Part shown: positions 52,237 through 60,311 of the stretch, piece after piece
Numbering within the stretch: the first letter of the stretch is position 1
Layout: each line of letters starts with the position of its first letter
Origin: Oligoflexus sp.
Lineage (GTDB): Bacteria; Bdellovibrionota_B; Oligoflexia; Oligoflexales; Oligoflexaceae
DNA length: 64,000 nucleotides
Assembly: GCF_035712445.1 (NCBI RefSeq)
Contig: NZ_DASTAT010000095.1
Span: 33,215 to 97,214, forward strand
Direction of reading: 5' to 3'
The notes under the pieces: model-generated
Told to the model about the DNA's origin: nothing
Database searches by the model: none
The model's input: the letters and a program-made list of their open reading frames with translations, nothing else
Translations under genes and position numbers: made by a program

Positions 52237-52346
52237 AACAGGTCGAGCAGCAGAAAAATATGCATGGCTGTTCACCCCCTTAACTTGTCACAACTCTCGG
52301 TCGCACATTTAATTTGGATCTTGCCTTCTGCGTTCAACGAAAGGTA

Positions 52347-52376
52347 CCTATGCAGAATGCTAGTCATCTGCATAGG
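52347..52376 (+). promoter_or_regulatory. Candidate ribosome-site hairpin before the bulb-lectin gene
   Basis: A perfect 10-bp stem, cctatgcaga (52347-52356) and tctgcatagg (52367-52376), with a 10-base loop. The 3' arm overlaps the first three bases of the ribosome site aggagg (52374-52379). The proposed ATG is at 52393, somewhat far. An in-frame ATG in the loop (52357) is a possible alternative start. Confidence 0.5.
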
Positions 52377-52392
52377 AGGTGCGACAAGTCTT

Positions 52393-54633
52393 ATGAAACC
52401 ATCCTCATTATTCCTCAGTTTATTGGCGGGGCTCTTAGTCAACGTTATGGGGACTCATAGTCCCAGAGCATTGAGTGCGCCCGTCCCCTTCGAAACGAAG
52501 TCAGCGCGTTCGGAACAGTTCATGTATTCCGGCTACAGCCCCCAGTTTATGGCTTCAACCAGCAGCGACTCCCTCACCCTCGCGGCACAGCTCTATGAAG
52601 GCAATAGCCTGGCCAGCTCAAAAATCATCCATTTTACCCTTAGCGGAAACAGCTATTCGAAAGCCTGGGAAAAGCAACTGCCTCTTCAACGTCTCGTCGG
52701 TATGACGAGTGATGGATCAAACTTCTATATCGCCTCCGCGGTCAATGAGGAAAAGGGCGACGACAAGAATCCCAACATGTTTCGTCCCAATGTTCTGGTG
52801 ATGACGAAGCTGGATAACAAGGGCAACGTGATCTGGGAAAAGGATTTGAATACTCCGGGCTATCTGGGAGACGCCACGTCCAAGGCAATTTACTCGCCTT
52901 TGGGGGCAGGCACGGGCGCTTTAGCCTATGGAGCGGGTAAAGTCATCGTGGCTTTGACGGGAAACACCGAGGTCGATGCCAATGGGTTTCGACATCAGCG
53001 GGCTCAGTTCTTTGTCGTCGGCGCCAATGGTGAGGGCTATAAAGCCCAATCGGAAACCAGTTGGCGTCACTCGTTCGATCAACGCCTGGTCTTTGATGGT
53101 CAGGATTTCGTATTCACGGATTTGGGCGATGCCGGTTGGTATATGCCCGGAGCCGGCATTGCCGTGCGGAAAATCAGACCAAACGCCAATGGCGCTGAAT
53201 TCATAGGCGCCGAGGAAAACCTGCAAGGAACCTATATCTATGTCCGGCAGTCCGAAACAGCGAATAATCAAAATTTCTCATTCACATCGTTAGGGGACCT
53301 TTTGCCTGGAGCACAAGGATATCTCTCGCTCTTTACGAGCGAGACGAGCAATCCCTCGGCAACACGGAACGGCTTTGAACAACCCGTTAACGAACCACGC
53401 AATCTCGGATTTGTCCATGTGACCCGCAATTTTGAAAGCGTTCGTGAAGGCAGCTGGGACGGCAGCACCACATATGGCAACACCATCATCCAAAACAGTG
53501 TTCCGCAAAAAATCAACATCACCCGCAACGTTGTCGACAGCAATGGTCCCACCCAGACCTTCTCACGTCCGGGTGATCCTGGACGCACGTTCACCCAGAC
53601 AGGAATTATCTGGCTCACCCATCTTCCCGCCGGTGTGAGCGCCGAACGGCCGAAGCTGGTGGCTTTGGCCAACGGCCGCTACGTGGCTCTTTGGGAAGAG
53701 TGGAATTACAGCGGACTCGCGCTGAGTCACGCGGCGACAAAAGGCATGATCATCAATGAGCAGGGACAAATCCTGACCGGCCCTGTCAACCTCAACGCAC
53801 GCTTGAATCCCAGTGGAGCCGATCGTCCCTTCATCCTGGACGGCAAGGCCACCTGGATCACAGGCGATGCGTCCACTGGCGAATTCCAAGTCCATACGGT
53901 GGACACGAACCTTGTCCTGTCCACAATCTCGCTTGACTCCAGCGGTCTGCCTCAGCCCACAACCTTTACTGACCATTTGAATGCGGGCGACACCCTCAAA
54001 CCTGGTGACAGATTGCAATCGAGCAATGGGCTTTATTATGTGTCTTATCAGACTGACGGCAACCTCGCGTTGTATACGGCAGCCGGAAAATTCCTGTGGA
54101 ATACGGGAACCAGCGGCCCGGCCGGTTACGCGAGCATGCAGGCTGATGGCAACTTTGCCATTTATACCGCGGATGGTCGCTTTCAGTGGAATACTGGAAC
54201 CACAACTGCTGGCAGTCGCCTTATCCTGCGGGACAATGGCAATCTGCTTGTCCTTACCCCGGATGGTCAGGAGGTCTGGGCCAGCAATACAAGTATCTAC
54301 ACCAACCATCTGAGTGCTGGGGACACACTCAAACCAGGCGAAAGACTGCAATCCAGCAATGGCCGCTATTATTTGTCCTATCAGACTGATGGCAATCTTG
54401 CCCTTTACACGGCCGATGGCAAATTTTTGTGGAATACAGGAACGAGCGGTCCAGCTGGCTTTGCCACCATGCAAACAGATGGAAATTTTGCGATCTATGG
54501 ACCTAATGGAGGCTTTAAGTGGAACACCGGCACCACCTCGGCGGGAAGCCGGCTCGTTCTGCAGGACGACGGGAATCTGGTGGTTTACACGCCTGCCGGG
54601 GCTGCTGCCTGGTCGAGCGGAACCCTCCGATGA
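52393..54633 (+). CDS. Secreted protein with two C-terminal bulb-type (B-) lectin domains
   Basis: A 746-residue exported protein: signal peptide MKPSSLFLSLLAGLLVNVMG, a long N-terminal domain (about 40-520) with repeated beta-strand blocks such as VLVMTKLDNKGNVIWEKDL that look like a PQQ-like or WD-type propeller, then two tandem B-lectin domains (about 527-637 and 638-746). These carry mannose-binding QxDxNxxxY-type motifs (QTDGNLALY, QADGNFAIY, QDDGNLVVY). It probably binds mannose-rich glycans on surfaces or prey. The last 49 bases overlap the convergent condensation gene. Confidence 0.8.
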   Translation: MKPSSLFLSLLAGLLVNVMGTHSPRALSAPVPFETKSARSEQFMYSGYSPQFMASTSSDSLTLAAQLYEGNSLASSKIIHFTLSGNSYSKAWEKQLPLQRLVGMTSDGSNFYIASAVNEEKGDDKNPNMFRPNVLVMTKLDNKGNVIWEKDLNTPGYLGDATSKAIYSPLGAGTGALAYGAGKVIVALTGNTEVDANGFRHQRAQFFVVGANGEGYKAQSETSWRHSFDQRLVFDGQDFVFTDLGDAGWYMPGAGIAVRKIRPNANGAEFIGAEENLQGTYIYVRQSETANNQNFSFTSLGDLLPGAQGYLSLFTSETSNPSATRNGFEQPVNEPRNLGFVHVTRNFESVREGSWDGSTTYGNTIIQNSVPQKINITRNVVDSNGPTQTFSRPGDPGRTFTQTGIIWLTHLPAGVSAERPKLVALANGRYVALWEEWNYSGLALSHAATKGMIINEQGQILTGPVNLNARLNPSGADRPFILDGKATWITGDASTGEFQVHTVDTNLVLSTISLDSSGLPQPTTFTDHLNAGDTLKPGDRLQSSNGLYYVSYQTDGNLALYTAAGKFLWNTGTSGPAGYASMQADGNFAIYTADGRFQWNTGTTTAGSRLILRDNGNLLVLTPDGQEVWASNTSIYTNHLSAGDTLKPGERLQSSNGRYYLSYQTDGNLALYTADGKFLWNTGTSGPAGFATMQTDGNFAIYGPNGGFKWNTGTTSAGSRLVLQDDGNLVVYTPAGAAAWSSGTLR
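53971..54633 (+). repeat. Tandem duplication of a B-lectin domain, 333-bp period
   Basis: Copy 1 starts at 53971 and copy 2 at 54304, exactly 111 codons apart. The protein copies are nearly identical over stretches such as AGDTLKPG, LQSSNG, YQTDGNLALYTA and KFLWNTGTSGPAG. The high identity suggests a recent duplication; recombination could change copy number. Confidence 0.85.
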
Positions 54634-55937
54634 TTCAGCTCGCGCAAGCGCCGCATGACATCCGCAATCAACCTTTCTGCGACCTTCGCATCCGTGAAAG
54701 GAATGGGATAGCTGAAAGTCAGGCGTAAAATATCCTGAAAGGATAGTGCGGCAATGACCAGAAGTGAGCGAGGCAGAAGGTGACTGCTCGGCAGTCCGAA
54801 TATCTCTTCTATCGTGACATCACCATGCTGGGGCTTGAGTTTGATGCGTCCCATATTCGTGACCATAGCAGTCGATTGCGCCTGTTTCACCATCAGCTGC
54901 CTTAGCTCATCGACGTCCGTATATTTCTTAAGGACCATCCGCAGCAAGGCAAGGCCGAACTGCGGCTTGCCCATCTCAATCTGCTGCTTCACAGAACGGG
55001 AATAGACGCGCGCAAGCTCCCAGAAATCGCTATCCGCGCTGACGTCTGCCAGGACATCAAGGTTGGTGGCATAAAAACCGAAGTCACGACTTACGTCCTC
55101 GCGGAGTTCCGCACGAAGACTGACGGATGAGGATATTCCAAGAGCAAGCGGCCCTTGGGCTTTCGCTTCAGCATGGATCGCAAGGGAAAGCGCCGCACAG
55201 ATCGCGCCATAGACGGTGGTATTGTGCTTACTGGCGCCTTGACGTATGGCTTCCGATTCAAGCTGGGTAAAACTGAGTGTTTTGAAGACAGTGGCCCCCG
55301 TGCCGTTTCCTGAAGGTTCCGTTCCTGCAGGAAGCCAGTAGACCTTTTTGCGAGCTGTGCGGACCAGGTCATTGACGTTCTGAACGATATATTTCAGCTG
55401 TCTGAACATGCCGCTTTCCTGCTTGAACAGACTCTCCATGGATTCACGAATCGGCTGACGGGCGGACGGTTTCGCACCGCTATAGACGGACAGCACCTCT
55501 TCTATCAGGAGTACAGCCGAAAGGCCGTCGCCTATCAGGTGGTTGAAGCTCAGAATCAGTTCGGCATAATCAGGCCCTGAAAGAATTGCGGCATCCCACA
55601 AGCTGTCAGCATTCATAGGAATGCGCCGACTCAGTTCCTCGTCCATGAGTCGATGCCAGTGATTGCCATCCTCCCTTCTTATGACACGCACTTTATGTCG
55701 GGATATATGGCCCGTTTCCAGGATAAACTGACCGTTGTCTTGAAGCACCTTCGCGCCAAGAATGGGAAAGACATGAGCCGCGGTGTTCACAGCATCTTTC
55801 AATTGGTCGGCATCGACCTGACCACGCAAGCGGCAATAGAAAACGAAGGTATTTGACGCCCGCTCACACATTTTCGCCCAAAAAATTTCCCCTGTGGAAA
55901 ACGGACGCTGATTAAGCTGAACATTTGAAGTTTGCAT
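54585..55937 (-). CDS. Condensation-domain / acyltransferase-superfamily protein
   Basis: A 450-residue soluble protein of the condensation-domain / BAHD-like fold. The catalytic motif HHxxxDG is NHLIGDG (Asn, His, then Asp-Gly), keeping the second His. Other parts, including FGFYATNLDVL late in the sequence, fit stand-alone acyltransferases such as PapA5-type or alcohol acetyltransferase-like proteins. It could esterify or amidate an acyl group, perhaps with the reductase at 51028. The ATG at 55937 lies behind GGGAGG in a hairpin. It overlaps the bulb-lectin gene by 49 bases tail to tail. Confidence 0.75.
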   Translation of the reverse strand: MQTSNVQLNQRPFSTGEIFWAKMCERASNTFVFYCRLRGQVDADQLKDAVNTAAHVFPILGAKVLQDNGQFILETGHISRHKVRVIRREDGNHWHRLMDEELSRRIPMNADSLWDAAILSGPDYAELILSFNHLIGDGLSAVLLIEEVLSVYSGAKPSARQPIRESMESLFKQESGMFRQLKYIVQNVNDLVRTARKKVYWLPAGTEPSGNGTGATVFKTLSFTQLESEAIRQGASKHNTTVYGAICAALSLAIHAEAKAQGPLALGISSSVSLRAELREDVSRDFGFYATNLDVLADVSADSDFWELARVYSRSVKQQIEMGKPQFGLALLRMVLKKYTDVDELRQLMVKQAQSTAMVTNMGRIKLKPQHGDVTIEEIFGLPSSHLLPRSLLVIAALSFQDILRLTFSYPIPFTDAKVAERLIADVMRRLRELNHRRVPLDQAAAPAGV

Positions 55938-55939
55938 AG

Positions 55940-55974
55940 GACCTCCCGCCTATGATTATGTCGGCAAGGAGGTC
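55940..55974 (-). promoter_or_regulatory. Candidate Shine-Dalgarno-sequestering hairpin before the condensation-type gene
   Basis: On the minus strand GACCTCC and GGAGGTC form a perfect 7-bp stem with a 21-base loop. The 3' arm holds the ribosome site (GGAGG), four bases before the ATG at 55937. Confidence 0.45.
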
Positions 55975-56055
55975 ATGCAGCGAGAAGTAAAGACCGGGTT
56001 CGTGGTTAATTTTTTCTTCCAGGATCGCGAGGCCGCAGGCCCCGCTCATGCCCAA

Positions 56056-57723
56056 TCAAAGGGTCTTCAGATACTCAATCAGCTCCTTCAGTTTCTCGGG
56101 TTGCCTCGCGAAATCAATCCCGCCATTGAACACTTTGATATCCGCGTGGCCCTGGTTCGAGTACCCAAGGATCGAGGTATCAAACGCTTTCCCATCCTGA
56201 TCCCAAACAAAACCCATCCTGACCTGATCATACTTCAGGCTGCCGGTTTTAAAGACTGCCGGTCGGGTTGCGGGAACCAAAAGCTGCGCGATAGTCGGAA
56301 CCGAACCATTGTGCAGATAGGGAGCGCGAGCCCAGAGGCCGGTTAATGGCAGAGCGAGATAACCGGGATTGCTTTGTCGTGGAACGATGATGTCTTCGTC
56401 GGACGCCTCGCAGTCAGGATTGGCCAGATCACTGCACGAGGCTTTCAGGTTTTTGACCAAAAGGAGCCGTGCGTCCGCGGTCAAGCCGTTGGCGCGACCG
56501 GGTTCGGTGCCGACTTCGTTGATTCCCATGAAATACTCGGATTCATGACAGCGGGCACAGGCTTTTTGATAGATGCCGCGGCCCGCGACCGCTTTTTTCA
56601 GATCGACGGAGAACGGATAGACGGGAGCCGGCAGCTCGGATACGAAAGGTGTCGTCAGCACTGCGTTCTGATAGTTCACAATCCGCGGATCCCCCGCCAC
56701 ACCCAGCTCGGCACCGAGGTTACGGATCAGGTTATTGCGAATGTTGCCATCCCACTGGGCCGACACGCGATCTTTCTGGCGCCAGACACTCATGATGTCC
56801 GCAACGGAGGGATTGGTGCCGAAGTATTTCACCACAGTTCCGGTCGGATCGGCCTGGAATTCGGTCAAGGGAAGAAAGGCCAGGGTCGCAAAGCCGAAGG
56901 CTTCCACATGACCCGGACTGTTTTTCAAAAGGGTGAGGTCCCCATGATAGCTATATGCACCCAGTGTTTGCTGCACAAAGGCGCTGCGCTGCAAAAGGCT
57001 ATTTTTAAAGCCTTCCACCATCTGCTGACCCACGGTCGGACTGCCGACCGGCCCGCTCATGAAGATGGCCTTATCCATCCTCTCATCCGCAATACGATCG
57101 GGTCCATAAAGCGCCCCATCAGGTTTTGCCAGAAGCGCATCACGAAATTTTTCATAAAGATAATTCGGATGCGTGACCGACCCTGTGAGAAGAGTGCGGT
57201 AACCGTTGATATCAAAACTCGTGGACGGAGCCCCAACCAGAATGCGCGGCCGGCCATCAGGTCCGATCACGCGCCCTGTGTGACAGGCCGCACAGGTGAA
57301 CTGAACCGTCGAGGGGGTCGGCGAGGTCGACGGCGCCTTGGTCAGACTCATGCCGTAGTAAAAGGGATCATTTGGACTATTTTTAAAGAGACCTGTGAAC
57401 GAAGCCACGGATGCATCCGACCAAAGCTCTGGAAGAACGTCCGGCAGGAGCCTCAAAATTACCGCCGGAGTTCCATTGAAACCAACAGGCGCCTTCGTGA
57501 AGGAATCCAGGGCCGCCTGGTTGGTAGCGAGATAGCTATCCAAATATCTTTGACGTTCGGACTGAATAAGCGTCCAGGCTTTACTGCTCAATTCATCCAC
57601 ATTTTTTCCCGCGAGGGCTGCGGACGAATCATCCTCGTTTTGGGTACGGTGACGCAGATCCAGGGCGGTTCCACACGATTGCCCCATGATCGCCAATGTC
57701 GCAATGAGAGCGAGTTTTTTCAT
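56056..57723 (-). CDS. Exported di-haem cytochrome c (peroxidase-like family)
   Basis: A 555-residue periplasmic or lipid-anchored protein: signal peptide ending near GQSC, so a lipoprotein is likely. Two haem c motifs are CAACH (about residue 146) and CARCH (about residue 392). The second half has PGYLALPLTGLWARAPYLHNGSVPTI, a stretch typical of cytochrome c peroxidase/MauG-like and ycd-type proteins. It may oxidise an organic substrate or move electrons. I start at ATG 57723 with AAAGGAC upstream; a longer frame begins seven codons earlier. It is followed on the minus strand by the condensation-type gene after 118 bases. Confidence 0.8.
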   Translation of the reverse strand: MKKLALIATLAIMGQSCGTALDLRHRTQNEDDSSAALAGKNVDELSSKAWTLIQSERQRYLDSYLATNQAALDSFTKAPVGFNGTPAVILRLLPDVLPELWSDASVASFTGLFKNSPNDPFYYGMSLTKAPSTSPTPSTVQFTCAACHTGRVIGPDGRPRILVGAPSTSFDINGYRTLLTGSVTHPNYLYEKFRDALLAKPDGALYGPDRIADERMDKAIFMSGPVGSPTVGQQMVEGFKNSLLQRSAFVQQTLGAYSYHGDLTLLKNSPGHVEAFGFATLAFLPLTEFQADPTGTVVKYFGTNPSVADIMSVWRQKDRVSAQWDGNIRNNLIRNLGAELGVAGDPRIVNYQNAVLTTPFVSELPAPVYPFSVDLKKAVAGRGIYQKACARCHESEYFMGINEVGTEPGRANGLTADARLLLVKNLKASCSDLANPDCEASDEDIIVPRQSNPGYLALPLTGLWARAPYLHNGSVPTIAQLLVPATRPAVFKTGSLKYDQVRMGFVWDQDGKAFDTSILGYSNQGHADIKVFNGGIDFARQPEKLKELIEYLKTL

Positions 57724-57907
57724 ACTCTTGCAGTCCTTTCTCAAGACCTATCCGTTTTCGATGTGCAGCATTTACAAAGAACGTATCGGTGGAAATGAAA
57801 AAGCAGCGTGGGAAATTCTTTTAAGGAAGGAATATCGGGGACTTGGAAGGACTAATCAGCAGACGAGCGTATACAGAAAAATCATCAGAATGGGTGAGTA
57901 TCGGGTA

Positions 57908-57930
57908 CAAAGGCGGGCCCGAAGCCCGCC
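57908..57930 (-). terminator. Terminator of the amylase gene
   Basis: A perfect 7-bp GC stem (ggcgggc 57912-57918, gcccgcc 57924-57930) with a 5-base loop. On the minus strand a short T stretch follows. It starts eight bases after the amylase stop. Confidence 0.7.
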
Positions 57931-57937
57931 CTCATCG

Positions 57938-59914
57938 TCACCTGGATTTCAAAACCCGGAAGCTCCGAGGTGCCAGACTCAGGGTTTTGTCTGTCACCGC
58001 TCCACCCTGCATCAGGTCCTCGTAAGTCCCTTGAGGAATGGCCACGTTCTTCCAGCTGTCGGATTTATTGATAGCCACAGTCACCTTGTCCAGGCTCTCG
58101 CAACCACCCATCGAATAAACCCAGGCATCACGATCCACATAATGCATCTTCCGCTGGCCGCGGCCGAGCACCTTATACTCCGCACGGATCTTGGCCAGCT
58201 TCCTGACCTTGTCACGCAGCGCGAGCTGGTGCACGTTCAGCTGGCGATCGTCCCAGGGCATCATGCGGCGGTTGTCGGGATCTCCCCCACCCGCCAGACC
58301 GATTTCATCACCGTAGTAGATCAAAGGAATGCCAGGGTTCGTGAGCATGGTCGCAAAGGCAACGCCCAGCCGCTCGTAGGGCGCCGCGTCCTGAGGCTGT
58401 TGGAATTGTCCGCTGTTCCAGCCGTTTTCAGGAATGCTGCCGAGCACGCAGTCACTGATCTGCCGACTGGCAAAGTGAATCGCGCGGGGAATGTCATGGT
58501 TGCCGATCCAGGTCACCATCAGGGATTTGTTATAGAGCCCACGATCATAGTAACGATCATTGGTCGATAGCCAGTAATCGAGATAGCCGATGTCCCCATC
58601 CGGACGGAAGAGGGCTTCACAGGCCGTTTTCTTGAAGGGGAAATCAAACTGCCCATCGAGCATGCTCTGCGAATCGACGAACTTCTTCAGATTGTCCTTG
58701 CTGAAGTAATCAAAGACTTCGCCCACGAGATAGAAACGGTCCCCTGCAGGATCGGGAATGGCCTGCTTCAGCTCCTGACGCAGTTCGGTCAGCCATTCGG
58801 TAGGAATGTGCTTCACCGCATCCAGGCGCAGACCGTCCACCTGGTATTCCTTGGCCCACCAGACCGCGTCGTTGATCGACCAGCGGCGGACTTCAGGCTT
58901 ATAGAAATCAAAGCCGGGCAGATAGTCCGTGAATGAACAGCGGGTGGTCCAGTACGGATCATCCCAAAGGTTTTCCGGGCCACAGACCCGAATGCGACCA
59001 TTCTGGGTGGCAAACCAGCCTTTATTCGCCTGATAAAGACCCGAGTTGGTGTCGACGTGCTTCATCACATAATCGAAAAGGACCTTGACCCCATGACCGT
59101 TGGCGCTTTCCGCACCATGCGCCGTCGCAATCAGTTCCTTCAGCTCGGTCTCGCTGCCAAAGCGGGATTCCACTTTTGGCCGGGGATTCGGGGCATCGGG
59201 GTTGCTGTAGTCGATATTTGCAGGGGATGGCCAGTAACCGTGATAACCCGAATATTTATTGGGATCACGATCAGGGGTCACGGAATTGCCGGCATCATCC
59301 CGCGCATCGTAGGGCGCGGACAGCCAGAGTGCGGTCACACCGAGGTCGGTGAGGTAATCCATTTTTTTGGTGACGCCTTTGAAATCGCCGCCCACATACT
59401 GAGCCGAGGCTCCGTTATTGGGATTGCCACCGCTGGCGCCAGGCACGGGAAAACCCTTGCCATCGCTGTCATAGAAACGATCGACCAGGGCAAAATACAT
59501 GACCGTGTCCCGCCAGTCGAAAGCTTCGGGATTGCCGCACTGCGGCAGAGGCTGCGTGATCGCCAGTTCCGTTCCGCATTGGTAGGTGCTGTTCACACCA
59601 CCAAAGCCATCGGCTTCACTGACGAGCGCATTGGGATCGGCGATCCAGTTGCGACCGTCGACCACGAACTTATAAAGGGTTTTGCCTTCGGGCAGAGTGA
59701 CTTTCGCGGTCCAGATGTCACCGGATTTGGCGAAGGGTATCGCACCGAGATTGGGATTGTTGGCCCAGTCCGTGAACGAACCTGTCATCCACACCGATTG
59801 CGCGGACGCATTCTTGTAGGTGAAGGTCCACTGACACGTCTTCCCGAAAGCCGCTCCGGACATGCCGAGTGTTGCAAGGCCAACAGTTGTGACCCATCCT
59901 AAAACAAAGTTCAT
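57938..59914 (-). CDS. Secreted GH13 alpha-amylase-family enzyme with N-terminal starch-binding/E-set domain
   Basis: A 658-residue exported glycosidase. After the signal peptide (about 1-25) comes a glycogen-binding/E-set type domain (about 27-110: VWMTGSFTDWANN, KFVVDGRNWIADPNA), then the GH13 barrel (about 135-560). Catalytic residues are the nucleophile Asp in VDGLRLDAVKH, acid/base Glu in YLVGEVFDY and the third Asp in GNHDIPR; YYGDEIGLAGGGDPDNRR is also typical. It should break alpha-1,4 glucans such as starch or glycogen outside the cytoplasm. I start at the ATG at 59914 behind GGGGGGAA. A terminator follows it. Confidence 0.9.
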   Translation of the reverse strand: MNFVLGWVTTVGLATLGMSGAAFGKTCQWTFTYKNASAQSVWMTGSFTDWANNPNLGAIPFAKSGDIWTAKVTLPEGKTLYKFVVDGRNWIADPNALVSEADGFGGVNSTYQCGTELAITQPLPQCGNPEAFDWRDTVMYFALVDRFYDSDGKGFPVPGASGGNPNNGASAQYVGGDFKGVTKKMDYLTDLGVTALWLSAPYDARDDAGNSVTPDRDPNKYSGYHGYWPSPANIDYSNPDAPNPRPKVESRFGSETELKELIATAHGAESANGHGVKVLFDYVMKHVDTNSGLYQANKGWFATQNGRIRVCGPENLWDDPYWTTRCSFTDYLPGFDFYKPEVRRWSINDAVWWAKEYQVDGLRLDAVKHIPTEWLTELRQELKQAIPDPAGDRFYLVGEVFDYFSKDNLKKFVDSQSMLDGQFDFPFKKTACEALFRPDGDIGYLDYWLSTNDRYYDRGLYNKSLMVTWIGNHDIPRAIHFASRQISDCVLGSIPENGWNSGQFQQPQDAAPYERLGVAFATMLTNPGIPLIYYGDEIGLAGGGDPDNRRMMPWDDRQLNVHQLALRDKVRKLAKIRAEYKVLGRGQRKMHYVDRDAWVYSMGGCESLDKVTVAINKSDSWKNVAIPQGTYEDLMQGGAVTDKTLSLAPRSFRVLKSR

Positions 59915-60230
59915 CAATTCCCCCCTGAAGCTTACTCCCGGATCCATCCTAAGTTTCCACGGAGTACACTTCGTTGCGTTGCACTGAAGTTAGGCGGGTT
60001 ATAACAAATGAGAATATGCTCGTGAACTCACAAGCATGTGCATAACCGCAAGCCCCTACCTCAACGAAGGTTCTGTATGCCATATCTACATGCATCTGTA
60101 TGTCGTCCTTCAGGAACCCGCATAATCTCAATGCATGATGAATTCTGAAGCGTTGAGCACTCTCGGGATAAAAGCCAGTGTCGACGGGGGTTTCACACCC
60201 TCTATTAAGTTTTTCTAAACACTCGGAAAA
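59915..60230. other. Host intergenic region up to the transposon edge
   Basis: 316 bases upstream of the amylase gene with no coding frame, presumably holding its promoter. The last five bases (60226-60230, gaaaa) would be the left copy of a 5-bp target duplication if the Tn3-family element is intact; the right copy is outside the window. No interrupted host gene can be seen on this side. Confidence 0.45.
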
Positions 60231-60311
60231 GGGGTCGTTTGCGGGAGGGGGCGGAATCCTACGCTAAGGCTTTGGCCAGCGATATTCTCCGGTGAGATTG
60301 ATGTGTTCCCA
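60231..60311. repeat. Left terminal inverted repeat of the Tn5393-like element
   Basis: Tn5393 has unusually long, 81-bp terminal repeats. The outer end reads ggggtcgtttgcgggagggg and the proposed 81 bases run into the 3' end of tnpA, whose stop lies inside the repeat. The right repeat is outside the window, so the exact inner limit is taken from family knowledge. Confidence 0.75.

Noticed and set aside
56374-57798. 474-codon plus-strand frame opposite the di-haem cytochrome
   Set aside because: The minus strand has two haem motifs and a signal peptide; the opposite frame shows no domain.
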